Numbered from the stretch's first letter, positions 8,281 through 17,682 are shown. The stretch: DNA of 43,363 nucleotides from Thermosynechococcaceae cyanobacterium YX3bin19 (GCA_030447595.1 JAUJON010000014.1:1-43363); one strand, 5' to 3'. Made by a program: numbers and translations. Notes: a model not told the origin generated them from the sequence alone.

Positions 8281-9441
8281 TCAACCCGCTTGAGCAGGGA
8301 ATTCTCCAGGTTGGACTGATAAGTTCACGTTCTGGCCACTGCGGTTGACTGCTAAGGGTAAGTTGCCACCAATCTTGCTATCGTCTACCACTTGCTGGAC
8401 GTCATCAGCGCTGTTTACAGGTCGACCATTGATCTGCTGAATTACATCCCCCGGACGCAGGCCGGCTCTAGCTGCTGGGGAATTGCGGGCAACTCCGACA
8501 ATTACCACGCCCTGCTCAGCTTGCACCTGTACACTAGAATCTTGGCTGAGGGACTCTCTAATGGTTGGTGTAAGGGTTGCCATTTGAATCCCTAGGTAAG
8601 GGTGCTCGACTCTGCCATCTGTGATTAACTGGTTAGCAATCTCCTGGGCTCGGTTGATCGGGATGGCAAAGCCTAATCCTTGGGCACCACCAATGATTGC
8701 AGTGTTCATGCCAATTACCTGGCCCTGCTGATTCAACAACGGACCACCCGAATTACCTGGATTGATTGCCGCGTCGGTCTGAATGAAATTGACTCGCTTA
8801 TCAGGCACGCCCACATCAGCACCCGAGCGACCTGTGCCGCTGATAATGCCTGCCGTCACCGTGTTATCTAGACCTAGGGGATTGCCGATGGCGATCGCCC
8901 ACTCTCCTGGCCTGAGTTGCTCTGAGTTCCCAACGCTCACGGTCGGTAGATTATTGGCCTGAATTTTAACGACTGCCACATCGGTCAATTCATCTTCACC
9001 GAGTACCTTGCCGGTGAAGTCACGACCATCTTTCAAGGTAACGGTGACGGTGTCGGCCCCGTTTACGACGTGGGCATTGGTCAACACCAGACCATCTGCC
9101 TTAATGATGAACCCTGAACCTGTGCCCCGTTCCACTCGGGAACCAGGAGGTGCAGCGTCGCCGGGGAACTGCCGCAGGGAAGGACCATTAAATCTGCTGC
9201 CTTGGCGCTGAACCGTCCGTGACGAATCGATGCGAACCACAGCGGGGCCAGTCCTATCTACGGCAGTGGCAATAAAGCTAGTGCTGTTCCCCGCCGGTGC
9301 AGGGGGTATCTGAGCAATGGACGGCTGGGGTCGTTGTGCTTCTGGGGGAAGGAGTTGGGTGCCCACTAAGCTTCCGGCTGCTCCAACTGCTAACAGAGAT
9401 AAGTAGGTTACTGATTTTCGAATTGAAAACTGCTGAGACAT
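8281..9441 (-). CDS. HhoA/HtrA-type serine protease with PDZ domain
   Basis: About 386 residues. An N-terminal signal/anchor ([20 protein letters not shown]) precedes a trypsin-like domain with the complete triad: His in [11 protein letters not shown], Asp in [10 protein letters not shown] and Ser in NPGNSGGPL. One C-terminal PDZ domain follows ([32 protein letters not shown]). This is the Deg/HtrA family that degrades damaged proteins in the periplasm or thylakoid lumen; cyanobacteria usually have HtrA, HhoA and HhoB, and which of these it is cannot be fixed here. ATG 9441 gives a compact signal peptide. A GTG at 9471 with GGGGAG 12 bases before it is an alternative start adding 10 residues. 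It follows the Spy-like gene on the same strand by about 50-80 bases. Confidence 0.92.
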   Translation of the reverse strand: MSQQFSIRKSVTYLSLLAVGAAGSLVGTQLLPPEAQRPQPSIAQIPPAPAGNSTSFIATAVDRTGPAVVRIDSSRTVQRQGSRFNGPSLRQFPGDAAPPGSRVERGTGSGFIIKADGLVLTNAHVVNGADTVTVTLKDGRDFTGKVLGEDELTDVAVVKIQANNLPTVSVGNSEQLRPGEWAIAIGNPLGLDNTVTAGIISGTGRSGADVGVPDKRVNFIQTDAAINPGNSGGPLLNQQGQVIGMNTAIIGGAQGLGFAIPINRAQEIANQLITDGRVEHPYLGIQMATLTPTIRESLSQDSSVQVQAEQGVVIVGVARNSPAARAGLRPGDVIQQINGRPVNSADDVQQVVDDSKIGGNLPLAVNRSGQNVNLSVQPGEFPAQAG

Positions 9442-9519
9442 GTCAAACTGGTGGGTAAAGGATTGATCCACAACACGTAGCTGCTCCCCACATCGCCAGG
9501 GTGTAACGCCGTAACTTTG

Positions 9520-9981
9520 TTATCGATGTCGCTGCATCCGTTCGGCAAACTGGCGGCGTTGCTCAGGGGTAAGTACTTCTCGCATTGCTAAAAGGCTGTC
9601 AAATTTAACATCTTCGGCTTGCTGCTTCAGTGCTTCAACTTGGCGATATTTGTCTCGCACTTGACTTTCAGAGGCCGTACCTGCCATCAGGTCAAATAGC
9701 TCTTGTCGAGCTTGCCGCGCCGCTTGACGGCGTTGGGAAATCTGCCCTTGATACTGGTTCTGAAGGGTCTGGAGCCGCTGGGTTTGCTCTGGGGTGAGAT
9801 TTAACTCCTGAATCAAGCGAGCTTTATCCCAACCAGGTCCACGTTCAGGGCGACGCTGTTCCGGCTGTTCTTCCGTATTTTGAGCAGTTGCCTGGGGAAA
9901 CCAATTTGACTGAGTGAGGGCAACAGCGCTTCCGAGGGATAGCGTTAAAGCCGCTAAAACTGAGGCATGACGCAAAAACAT
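9520..9981 (-). CDS. Spy/CpxP-like periplasmic protein with LTxxQ motifs
   Basis: 153 residues from ATG 9981 (MFLRHASVLAALTLSLGSAVAL, a signal peptide). The mature part is charged and helical, with the family motif twice: LTPEQTQRLQTLQ and LTPEQRRQFAERM. In between lies a long coil rich in Gln and Arg (YQGQISQRRQAARQARQEL). Spy and CpxP act as ATP-independent periplasmic chaperones or stress-sensor inhibitors in proteobacteria; cyanobacterial relatives are less studied. The location just before an HtrA-type protease suggests a joint envelope-stress role (inference). An upstream extension of the frame to 10143 overlaps the acetyltransferase gene and is not supported. Confidence 0.8.
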   Translation of the reverse strand: MFLRHASVLAALTLSLGSAVALTQSNWFPQATAQNTEEQPEQRRPERGPGWDKARLIQELNLTPEQTQRLQTLQNQYQGQISQRRQAARQARQELFDLMAGTASESQVRDKYRQVEALKQQAEDVKFDSLLAMREVLTPEQRRQFAERMQRHR

Positions 9982-10018
9982 AAATATATACCTGTAACTG
10001 CTATCTCTAGTATCAGAA

Positions 10019-10824
10019 TTAGATGTGACAAGAAAATGACAAGTTGAGGGCTGCCAGAAGGAGATATTCTTCGTAGGTAGCAACAGGTTCAAAACCCAAC
10101 TTTGCGTAGCAGCTGATCGCCCCTTTGTTGTCTGCTTTAACATTTAAACCAATGTGATCCACGGTCGGTAGCAACGCTTGGCATAGCTTGGTGCAGGCCG
10201 CCGCTGCTAGTCCCTGTCCTCGAAACTGTGGATGCGTTGTGATATTTCCTAATGCTGCAACTCTATACTGCTGGGAGTAGAGATGAACACCTGCTACACT
10301 CACCAAAGTTCCACCCTGTCGTACACCGTAGTAGTATCCAGTTTTCAGCATGCGCGATTCAAACCAGTTGCCCGGATAGCTCATGCTGTACAGTTCTTGC
10401 AAGTCCTTCGCGTCTGAGATGCCCAATTGCTGGACAGCGGACGTATCAACCCTGTCCAAGTGGGAGCGGATGGTCAAAGCCATTTGTAGTGGATACCGTG
10501 GGATTGTATTTGGTAGTCCTCCGCAAGGACAGTCACCACGCCTTCGCTGAGGTGAGCGTAAAACCGTTTTGGCAAGAGGTGAAGGATTGAGTGCAACAAC
10601 GCCTGCACTCCGGGGTTCTCGCTCAGCCCAAGCAGGACAGGCAGAGAAGTTCCGGTGTAGAGCAAAGCAAGCTGTTTGATCTGTTGGCTGTCTTTGAGCG
10701 CATACCAGGTAGTGCAGGGCCAAAAAAGTCATCCAGATCTCCCAGCGCGTAGAGATGCAGCGCCAGGGATTACGCGCAGGAATGCTTCAATCTCGTTCTT
10801 GTCGTGTAGAGAGACTGTTTTCAC
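10019..10824 (-). pseudogene. GNAT-family N-acetyltransferase, frameshifted in its N-terminal half
   Basis: The C-terminal 150 residues are clean and carry the acetyl-CoA motif A: GNITTHPQFRGQGLAAAACTKL, then GLNVKADNKGAISCYAKLGF. The N-terminal half is split over frames: a GTG start at 10824 with GGGGAG close upstream gives MKTVSLHDKNEIEAFLR. After slips near 10778 and at a T-run near 10728 (one T short), YALKDSQQIKQLALLYTGTSLPVLLG follows, then PKRFYAHLSEGVVTVL. Another slip near 10490 joins this to MALTIRSHLDRVDT. The restored protein would be about 265 residues with an N-terminal GNAT-like half. The start is 20 bases downstream of the sigma gene stop. Substrate unknown. Confidence 0.72.
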
Positions 10825-10844
10825 CCAACTCCCCCTGCAGCCGG

Positions 10845-11798
10845 TCAGCTTGCTAGATAGTCATAGATGGCAGCTTTGTGCCGGCGAAGTTCAGACAAAG
10901 CTTCTCGCTCAACCTGGCGCACCCACTCCCGGCTAAACCCCAGGCGTTCGCTGGTCTTGGCTAGCGATAGGGGCTGTCCATCGTCTAGACCAAAACGCAG
11001 GGTCAAGACCTGCTGCTGCTGTGGGGTCAGAAGAGCCATTAGCCGTTCTAAATCAGCTTTGAGGGAAGTCTGCAGTAGGGAGCTGTCTAGATCAGTGACC
11101 GGGTCGGCTAAAAGATTACCTAACTCCGTATCCTCATCATTACCGATCCTGACATCCAAGGAGACTGGTTGACGCGATCGCGCCAAGTACTCCCGAACTT
11201 GTGCTGGCGTTAACTGCACTTCCCTAGCTAGCTCCTCCACAGTGGCGGTCCGCCCTAGTTTCTGAGCGAGATGGCGCTGTGCCTGCTTAATCTTGTTCAA
11301 TTTCTCAGTGATGTGCACGGGGATGCGAATGGTGCGACTTTGTTGGGCCACAGCTCGGGTAATCGCTTGACGAATCCACCAAAAAGCATAGGTTGAGAAT
11401 CGATAGCCCTTCATTGGGTCAAACTTCTCCACTCCCCGCTGCAACCCCAGAGTGCCTTCTTGAACTAAATCCAGCAGCTCGACATTTCGTTTGGTGTACT
11501 TTTTAGCAATCGAAACCACCAGCCGTAAATTTGCCTCAACCATCTTTTGTTTGGCCATTTCACCTTGAGCGATGGCGATTTGTAGCTCTGATTCAGACAG
11601 TTCAGCCGCCGCCGCCCACTCGCTCGAGAGGGGTTCGTGACTAGAATGAGCTGCAAGAGACTCTTTTAGCTGGTTCAAGGCAGTCATAGACTGCACCTGT
11701 TTGCCATAAAGAATTTCCTGCTCGTGAGTCAATAGGGGAACTCGCCCGATTTCTCGTAGGTAAGTCCGAACCAGATCTGTAGAGGTATGGGTATTCAT
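10845..11798 (-). CDS. Group 2 RNA polymerase sigma factor (RpoD/SigA family)
   Basis: 317 residues. Region 1.2 is [21 protein letters not shown]. Region 2 is the strongly conserved block [55 protein letters not shown], which binds core enzyme and the -10 element. Region 3 is [21 protein letters not shown], and region 4, with its -35-binding helix-turn-helix, ends [24 protein letters not shown]. The short N-terminus without region 1.1 fits the non-essential SigB/SigD/SigE-type sigma factors of cyanobacteria, which serve stress, light and nutrient responses. The exact subgroup is not assignable by eye. It is intact, unlike several neighbours. Confidence 0.93.
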   Translation of the reverse strand: MNTHTSTDLVRTYLREIGRVPLLTHEQEILYGKQVQSMTALNQLKESLAAHSSHEPLSSEWAAAAELSESELQIAIAQGEMAKQKMVEANLRLVVSIAKKYTKRNVELLDLVQEGTLGLQRGVEKFDPMKGYRFSTYAFWWIRQAITRAVAQQSRTIRIPVHITEKLNKIKQAQRHLAQKLGRTATVEELAREVQLTPAQVREYLARSRQPVSLDVRIGNDEDTELGNLLADPVTDLDSSLLQTSLKADLERLMALLTPQQQQVLTLRFGLDDGQPLSLAKTSERLGFSREWVRQVEREALSELRRHKAAIYDYLAS

Positions 11799-11899
11799 AT
11801 TCGCCTCAAAGCCTGTCTTAACTGAAGGAATAACGCTAGCTTGTCCAGACTCGCAGGAGGCACCAGCGAAGAGAGAGTACTGATTGTTGACTCAGGGTG

Positions 11900-12355
11900 C
11901 TAAGCCACCGTTGCCACACCCTGAAAATAGTTCTGTAGGTGCTGGGCGTGATCGTGCGAAAGCTCTTTCATAGGAATATCTTGAGGTCTAAACGCCCTTA
12001 CCTGGCTCATTTCCAGCGTGTCCTGTATTTGCATCCGGCCCTGCACAGATGCTGCAACCACCACACAAATGGAGTGAAGTCTCGGATCTCGTCCAGGAGT
12101 AGAATAAACACCGACCAAGCGGCGCACGGCTACCATCTCTAGCCCAGTTTCCTCAAAGAGTTCTCGCCGCACAGTTGTCGTGATATCTTCACCCCACTTC
12201 ATCATGCCGCCCGGTAGTCCCCACCGCCCGGTGTCTCGCCGTCGCGCCAAAACGATCCGGCCATCTGGCAAGATGGGAATTACGCCTGTACCGAGAACCG
12301 GATGCCGAAACAGCAGCCCCAGAACAGCAAAAGTGAAACGCTTGAGACGACGCAT
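11900..12355 (-). CDS. Nudix hydrolase
   Basis: 151 residues. The Nudix box is complete: G-MMKWG-E-DITTTVR-RELFEETGL (GX5EX7REUXEEXGU), binding the metal that cleaves a nucleoside diphosphate linked to another group. Upstream, GVIPILPDGRIVLARRRDTGRWGLPGG gives the usual first strands. The N-terminal 20 residues (MRRLKRFTFAVLGLLFRHPV) are basic and hydrophobic, so membrane association is possible. The substrate is unknown; ADP-ribose-like or housecleaning roles are typical. About 170 bases upstream lies the dyad at 12526-12541. Confidence 0.88.
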   Translation of the reverse strand: MRRLKRFTFAVLGLLFRHPVLGTGVIPILPDGRIVLARRRDTGRWGLPGGMMKWGEDITTTVRRELFEETGLEMVAVRRLVGVYSTPGRDPRLHSICVVVAASVQGRMQIQDTLEMSQVRAFRPQDIPMKELSHDHAQHLQNYFQGVATVA

Positions 12356-12525
12356 AAAAAGAGTTTACCGGGGTTGTCAAGCAGGGAAGCCCTAAACCGA
12401 GTAAGCAAAACTTAGGACTGGATAAATTGAAATGACTGAGCATTCGTAAGCGGAATGCATGGTGGATAGGCAACATGAGCGATAAACTCCTGAGCGCTGG
12501 TTACTTTTAGTTTGAGGGCCAAATA

Positions 12526-12541
12526 TGACACAAATATGTCA
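12526..12541. promoter_or_regulatory. 16-bp dyad, copy 1 (upstream of the Nudix gene)
   Basis: TGACACAAATATGTCA: 7-base arms TGACACA and TATGTCA around AA, with one mismatch in the arms. A near-identical perfect copy is at 13986-14001. It lies 171 bases upstream of the minus-strand Nudix start and 16 bases past the peptidase stop. A shared operator is possible; so is a small dispersed repeat. Confidence 0.4.
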
Positions 12542-12557
12542 GGGAGCCCAAGACTGC

Positions 12558-13850
12558 TCAACTGGCAAGATTCGCGTCCTCCCAAGATAAGCGGCCCTCA
12601 ACTCCAGCAGTTGCATTCGCTCCCAGGAGTCGCTGGAGAACATCAAGCCCAACTTTTGCAGTCTCATCCAACAGCCTTGAGTGAACTGTTCTGTCGCTGG
12701 GCTGGTGGTAGTTGGGCTCCTGCCCCCGGTAGAAGAAAAGCACTGGCACACCAGCACCGGCAAAGGGAGCGTGATCGCTGCCACTATAGTTGCCAAAGAT
12801 GGAGGCTCCTGGATCAGCCCTCTGGGCCAGAATGGTGAGCGTCTTTGTGCCACCCACACGCAGCTGGTTGTTCACCCCAACCATGTCAAAGTTCAGCATG
12901 CCCTTGAGCCCTTTGAGAAACTGTGGCTCAGCCTGACGAACAAAGGCTCGCGACCCATGCAGGCCATCCTCCTCTCCATCGAAGGCAACGAACCAGGCTT
13001 GACGGCCCACGGGGGTGTCAGCTACCTTGCGGGCGATCGCCAGCACCACCGCTGTACCAGAGGCATTGTCGTTCGCCCCAGGAGAACCTGCCACAGAGTC
13101 ATAGTGACCGCCCAGAATCACCCGCGGCTGAACTACCCCCGGTAGGTGAGCCACGACATTGCGTCCCGTAACTGAGCGCTGGTGCGTATTAACTGCCAGG
13201 CTGGCCGGTGGCGACACTGGCTGCTCCAGCAGCAGGTTCCCTTGCTCATTCGACAGAGCCAGGACCGGAATGTGTGCCTCCCCGCCTAAGGCGCCATCCA
13301 GGTTGCCGGGTTGATTATTCACAATCACCAAGCCAGCGGCGCCAGCAGCAGCAGCGTTTCGCGCCTTATCCAGAAAGCGGATTTCTCCCCGCCGGACAAT
13401 CGCGATCGCTCCCTTTACATTCACTGAGGTGAAGTCAGCAGCGCGTCCTGTATTAGGCACAGCTACTAAAGGTGCGATGAGCTTCCCCGCGATTGAGCCA
13501 TTCAAGGCCTGACCCTTAATTGTTTTGTCGTTAACGGTAAGGCTTGAGCCTAAATCCTCAAACTTGGGGTAAGTAAAGGTCTGAATCTCTGTAACGTAGC
13601 CCGCTCGTCGGTACTGCTGCATCAGGTAGCTGCTGGCCTTGTCCATCACTGGGGTTCCTGCCACCCGGGGGCCAAGCTGAACTAGGGCTTCCACATCTGC
13701 ACTGGCGCTACTGGCGACATCCCTAACTTGAGATTGCAATGGGCGTTCCTGGGCCTGCACCGCTTTGCGTTCTGGGTTACACCCTATCATCCCCAAACTG
13801 GCAGTACTCACACCGACGACTAGTAGCTTTACGGTTGGCGCTAAACGCAT
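12558..13850 (-). CDS. M28-family metallo-aminopeptidase with PA domain, probable lipoprotein
   Basis: 430 residues from ATG 13850, preceded by AAGGA at a good distance. MRLAPTVKLLVVGVSTASLG, then MIGC, looks like a lipoprotein signal with Cys at about residue 23. A protease-associated domain lies roughly at 120-230 (AIVRRGEIRFLDKARNAAAAGAAGLVIVNN). The zinc ligands of the M28 fold follow: His-Asp in GGHYDSVAG, Asp in NDNASG, the Glu pair in FDGEEDGLHGS, Asp in NFDMVGV and His in SDHAPF. Two zinc ions and an amino-terminal exopeptidase activity are expected outside the cytoplasm. The frame continues upstream to 13991, but that part (47 residues) is unlike a signal and overlaps the dyad region. 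Confidence 0.9.
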   Translation of the reverse strand: MRLAPTVKLLVVGVSTASLGMIGCNPERKAVQAQERPLQSQVRDVASSASADVEALVQLGPRVAGTPVMDKASSYLMQQYRRAGYVTEIQTFTYPKFEDLGSSLTVNDKTIKGQALNGSIAGKLIAPLVAVPNTGRAADFTSVNVKGAIAIVRRGEIRFLDKARNAAAAGAAGLVIVNNQPGNLDGALGGEAHIPVLALSNEQGNLLLEQPVSPPASLAVNTHQRSVTGRNVVAHLPGVVQPRVILGGHYDSVAGSPGANDNASGTAVVLAIARKVADTPVGRQAWFVAFDGEEDGLHGSRAFVRQAEPQFLKGLKGMLNFDMVGVNNQLRVGGTKTLTILAQRADPGASIFGNYSGSDHAPFAGAGVPVLFFYRGQEPNYHQPSDRTVHSRLLDETAKVGLDVLQRLLGANATAGVEGRLSWEDANLAS

Positions 13851-13985
13851 CGAAGTTATTCCTTGCAGTTGTTTTCTGCCTTTACTAGCAACCCACGGTG
13901 CAATGACTTGTACCGAGCGCTTGTACTTTACGTTAGACGCACTGCCAGCTGCGAATGCTTTACTTTTCAGTCTGATGGAGAACTG

Positions 13986-14001
13986 TGACACAAATGTGTC
14001 A
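13986..14001. promoter_or_regulatory. 16-bp dyad, copy 2 (upstream of the M28 peptidase gene)
   Basis: TGACACAAATGTGTCA is a perfect inverted repeat: TGACACA, AA, TGTGTCA. On the minus strand it contains TTGACA, so it could overlap a -35 element. It lies 136 bases upstream of the peptidase ATG. It matches copy 1 at 12526 in 15 of 16 positions. Confidence 0.45.
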
Positions 14002-14077
14002 AGTGGAGTATCCCTTGGCAGAACACACAGGTCAGCCTTGTGTCCAGCACCGCGGAGAGACCCTGAAGCTTGACAAC

Positions 14078-14296
14078 TTAATCAATTTCAACCTGCTTGG
14101 TTCTGGACGATAAGCCTGACTTAATCTTAATACTTGACTTGGGTGCATCAAATTTCTCAGCTAGAAGCTTGATCAACTCATCATTTGCCTTCCCGTCTAC
14201 TGGTGGAGATTTCAAGTAGACCGTCAAGCTCCCATCTGGCTCTTCGATGATGTCCTGCCTTTTTGAGTTGGGTTTGACCTTAATGTGTTTTCTCAT
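14078..14296 (-). CDS. DUF167 (YggU-family) protein
   Basis: 72 residues: [16 protein letters not shown], then [29 protein letters not shown] and [18 protein letters not shown]. The VKPNSK start, the PPVDGKAN segment and the GxxSRxK end are hallmarks of DUF167. The structure of the family is known but its cellular function is not. Length is normal. It lies divergent from the aldo/keto reductase with about 90 bases between them, room for two promoters. Confidence 0.9.
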   Translation of the reverse strand: MRKHIKVKPNSKRQDIIEEPDGSLTVYLKSPPVDGKANDELIKLLAEKFDAPKSSIKIKSGLSSRTKQVEID

Positions 14297-14384
14297 GCAT
14301 TTTCAGCCGAGGTGCGATCGCCCAGGTCCAGCTTAAACCAGCAGTGCCCGATAATAAAAAAGGTTTAAAGCTGAAATCAAGCTC

Positions 14385-15569
14385 ATGATGCAGTACCGGC
14401 GATTCGGACGCACAGAATTACAAATGCCTGTCTTCTCTTGTGGGGGTATGCGCTACCAGTACAAGTGGCAGGATGTACCTAGTGTGATGATTCCTCGCGG
14501 CAACCAGCAAAACCTGGAAGCAACCATTCGCCGGGCTTTAGAAGTGGGGATTAACCATATTGAGACTGCCAGGGGTTACGGCACCTCTGAGCTGCAGCTG
14601 GGGCGAATTCTGCCGATACTGCCGCGGGAGCAACTGATCGTCCAGACTAAAGTAAGTCCCACCGCGGATCCAAAAGAATTTCGCCAAACCTTTGAGAAAT
14701 CTCTCGCCCTCCTAAAGCTAGACTATGTCGATTTATTGGGGATTCATGGCATCAATACCCCAGAACGGCTCGACTACAGTGTCCGGCCTGGAGGCTGTCT
14801 AGATGTAGCCCGTAAACTGCAAGCCCAGGGACGGGTGCGATTTATTGGCTTCTCGACCCATGGACCGACCGACTTAATCGTCCGGGCGATTGAAACCAAT
14901 CAGTTTGACTACGTGAACCTGCACTGGTACTACATCAACCAGTTCAACTGGCCGGCAGTTGAGGCGGCAGCTGATCACGATATGGGTGTGTTCATTATTA
15001 GCCCCTCTGACAAGGGGGGCATGCTCTACCAACCACCGCAGAAGCTTGTGGATCTGTGTGCGCCCCTGAGCCCAATGGTGTTTAATGATCTCTTCTGTCT
15101 CAGTCATCTACAGGTTCACACGCTGAGCCTGGGAGCATCACGACCTGAGGATTTTGATGAACACCTAAAGGTTTTACCGCTGCTAGAGCGAGCGGCGGAG
15201 ATCCTGCCCCCGATTGTGAAACGTTTGGAAGCAGCGGCGATGGCGACGCTGGGAGAAGACTGGTACCGCACCTGGCATATGGGCCTGCCCAGACCAGAGG
15301 AAACACCAGCAGGACTAAACATCCCTGTACTTCTGTGGCTGCGAAACCTGGTGATCGCCTACGACCTCAAGGAATATGCCAAGGTGCGTTACAACTTGCT
15401 GGGCAACGGCGGCCATTGGTTTCCGGGGCAAAAAGCCCAGGACGTTGCCCAACTCGATTTGCACCCCTGTCTCGCCCATAGCCCCCATGCAAATAAAATT
15501 CCCGCCCTGTTGGCAGAAACCCATGAACTTCTGGCGGGGCAGGCTATGCAGCGATTGTCTCAGCAGTAA
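14385..15569 (+). CDS. Aldo/keto reductase family oxidoreductase
   Basis: 394 residues, MMQYRRFGRTELQMPVFSCG; the second ATG (14388) is an equally good start. The TIM-barrel signatures are present: IRRALEVGINHIETARGYGTSE (catalytic Tyr in RGYG; Glu where many members have Asp before TA), Lys in IVQTKVS and His in GIHGIN. RFIGFSTHG follows, and LSLGASRPEDFDEH near the end of the barrel is the NADPH-binding part. The C-terminal 120 residues extend beyond a minimal reductase; they contain two Cys but no clear CxxCxxC ferredoxin motif. The substrate is unknown. It ends tail to tail with ppk1. Confidence 0.9.
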   Translation: MMQYRRFGRTELQMPVFSCGGMRYQYKWQDVPSVMIPRGNQQNLEATIRRALEVGINHIETARGYGTSELQLGRILPILPREQLIVQTKVSPTADPKEFRQTFEKSLALLKLDYVDLLGIHGINTPERLDYSVRPGGCLDVARKLQAQGRVRFIGFSTHGPTDLIVRAIETNQFDYVNLHWYYINQFNWPAVEAAADHDMGVFIISPSDKGGMLYQPPQKLVDLCAPLSPMVFNDLFCLSHLQVHTLSLGASRPEDFDEHLKVLPLLERAAEILPPIVKRLEAAAMATLGEDWYRTWHMGLPRPEETPAGLNIPVLLWLRNLVIAYDLKEYAKVRYNLLGNGGHWFPGQKAQDVAQLDLHPCLAHSPHANKIPALLAETHELLAGQAMQRLSQQ

Positions 15570-15585
15570 GCCCCGCTTACTGCTG
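15561..15585. terminator. Symmetric hairpin made by the two convergent gene ends
   Basis: CAGCAGTAAGC (15561-15571) and GCTTACTGCTG (15575-15585) form an 11-bp perfect stem with loop CCC. The last codons of the aldo/keto reductase (CAG CAG TAA) and of ppk1 on the other strand (CAG CAG TAA) are the two arms. It would work as a hairpin in both directions, although no T-run follows on either side. Confidence 0.6.
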
Positions 15586-17682
15586 CGCTAGCTCCATCAG
15601 GATTCTCTGAGAGCTGCGCTCAGGCTCTTCTGGGGCAGGGCGACGCTGCACGTATTCGCCATCGGGCTGTAGCTCCCAAGCTTGACAGTTATCCGCCAGC
15701 ATAATTTCCAGCGTTTCTTGCAGTCGCTGGGCAATCGCCGGGTCTTCAATCGGCACCATTGCTTCTATCCGGCGGTCGAAGTTGCGCGATCGCCAGTCGA
15801 CGCTGCCAATCCACACCTCTGCTTCACCACGATTGTGGAAGTAAAAAATCCGCGAATGCTCTAGGAAGCGGCCAATGATACTGATGACACGAATATTTTC
15901 ACTCACCTGGGGCAGGCCAGGGCGCAGACAGCACATCTCTCGCACAATCAAGTCAACCGGCACCCCGGCTTGAGAGGCTTGGTAGAGGGCGACAATGATT
16001 TCCGGGTCCGTCAGCGCATTCATTTTGACCACAATACGGCTGGGCAAGCCCTGGTGTTGGTGTTCAATTTCCCGGTGAATGAGAGCTAACAGGCGATCGC
16101 GCAGGTTGACAGGCGCAACCAAGAGCTTGCGGTAGACCCGCTGGCGAGAGTAGCCCGTCAGGTAGTTAAACAGGTCGCTCAGGTCAGCTCCTAAATCTTT
16201 GCGACAGCTAAATAGTCCTAGATCCGTGTAGTATCGGGCTGTTCTAGGGTTGTAGTCTCCGGTACCAATGTGAGTATAGCGGCAAATTTTCCCCGCTTCC
16301 CGCCGGATAACCATCGCTATTTTGGTATGCGTCTTCAAATTTGCCAACCCATAAACCACGTGGACCCCAACTTTTTCCAGTTTGCGGGCCCAAAGGATAT
16401 TGTTCTGCTCATCAAAACGTGCCTGCAGCTCAACCAAAACGGCAACTTGTTTGCCATTTTCCGCTGCGGCAATCAACGCATTGACAATCGGCGAGTCTCC
16501 CGACGTTCTGTAAAGCGTCATCTTAATTGCCAGCACGTCCGGGTCACTGGCTGCCTGGTAAATAAATCGCTGCACCGAGGCAGTAAAAGATTCGTAGGGA
16601 TGGTGAACCAGCAAGTCCCCCTGACGAATGATGGCGAAAATATCCTCGGCTCTACCTTGGCGCTCCAAGTCTTGTAGACGAGGTGGCACTACGGGTGACC
16701 ACTGAGGTTCCTTAAGGTGAGGAAAGGGTAACTCATTTAAATTTGTTAAATCACTGAGGCAGAGTAGACCCTCGACTTCGTAAATGTCCCGTTGCTGTAA
16801 AGCCAGTTCTCGCATCAACATCTGGCGGATGGCGATCGGCGCCGACGCTTGAATTTCCAGCCGCACAGTAGAGCCAAACCGTTGCCGCCGCAGCTCTTGC
16901 TCAATGGCTAACAGTAAATCATCTGCTTCTTTTTCTAGCTCCAGGTCAGCACTGCGGGTAATCCGAAAAGGATGATACGCCAAAACCGTCATGCCAGGAA
17001 ACAGAGACTCCAGGTTGTGGGCAATCACCTGCTCAATCGGCACACCGCACCATTCCCGGGCTGGGTTAGGGTGAGATCCATCCGGGATCGGAATAAATCG
17101 CGGCAGTAAATTGGGTACCTTGACCCGGGCAAAATGTTCTTCTCCCGTGACCGTATCTTCAATTAGGACCGCTAGATTCAGGCTACGACTGGAAATATAA
17201 GGAAAAGGATGAGATGGGTCTACCGCCAGGGGAGTCAGGACCGGAAAAATTTGGGCTTCAAAATAGTGATCGAGAAACGTTCGCTGCTCTAAACTCAGCT
17301 CGTTAAAGTTGAGCAGGCGGATGCCCGCAGCGGCAAGCTGGGGACGGAGTTCCTGTTCAAAATAACGATGCTGTTCCACCACGACCGGATGTAACTGCTG
17401 GCAAATCGCTTCTAGTTGCGCCTCGGGGGTTAGCCCGTCAGCCCCGTGGGAATGAATATTTGCTTCAACTTCTTGCTTCAGCCCAGCAACCCGAATCATG
17501 AAGAACTCGTCCAGATTGGCACTAAAGATCGCCATCGCCTTTAAGCGCTCTAGCAGAGGTGTGCGAGGGTCAAAAGCTCCCTGTAAAACGCGGTTATTGA
17601 ATTTTAACCAGCTCAGCGCCCGGTTGAAGTAGTACTGAGGATCGCTGAGATTGACTTCCGGGGAGGTTTTTTGAGTGGGCAT
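15577..17682 (-). CDS. ppk1: Polyphosphate kinase 1
   Basis: 701 residues, the usual length. It reversibly transfers the terminal phosphate of ATP to polyphosphate. The N-domain starts YYFNRALSWLKFNNRVLQ, followed by the head domain (AIFSANLDEFFMIRVAGLKQ) and the two phospholipase D-like catalytic domains. The autophosphorylated His is in CRYTHIGTGDYNPRTARYYTDLG; the second His is in RIFYFHNRGEAEVWIGSVDWRSRN. KMTLYRTSGDSPIVNALIAAAENGKQV and ELQARFDEQNNI are classic. It is intact across 2.1 kb and shares its terminator region with the convergent reductase. A ppk2 gene lies 11 kb away. Confidence 0.97.
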   Translation of the reverse strand: MPTQKTSPEVNLSDPQYYFNRALSWLKFNNRVLQGAFDPRTPLLERLKAMAIFSANLDEFFMIRVAGLKQEVEANIHSHGADGLTPEAQLEAICQQLHPVVVEQHRYFEQELRPQLAAAGIRLLNFNELSLEQRTFLDHYFEAQIFPVLTPLAVDPSHPFPYISSRSLNLAVLIEDTVTGEEHFARVKVPNLLPRFIPIPDGSHPNPAREWCGVPIEQVIAHNLESLFPGMTVLAYHPFRITRSADLELEKEADDLLLAIEQELRRQRFGSTVRLEIQASAPIAIRQMLMRELALQQRDIYEVEGLLCLSDLTNLNELPFPHLKEPQWSPVVPPRLQDLERQGRAEDIFAIIRQGDLLVHHPYESFTASVQRFIYQAASDPDVLAIKMTLYRTSGDSPIVNALIAAAENGKQVAVLVELQARFDEQNNILWARKLEKVGVHVVYGLANLKTHTKIAMVIRREAGKICRYTHIGTGDYNPRTARYYTDLGLFSCRKDLGADLSDLFNYLTGYSRQRVYRKLLVAPVNLRDRLLALIHREIEHQHQGLPSRIVVKMNALTDPEIIVALYQASQAGVPVDLIVREMCCLRPGLPQVSENIRVISIIGRFLEHSRIFYFHNRGEAEVWIGSVDWRSRNFDRRIEAMVPIEDPAIAQRLQETLEIMLADNCQAWELQPDGEYVQRRPAPEEPERSSQRILMELAQQ

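Noticed and set aside
12681-13145. 154-residue open frame on the plus strand
   Set aside because: It lies wholly antisense to the M28 peptidase gene, has no ribosome site or recognisable domain, and its composition reflects the opposite strand.
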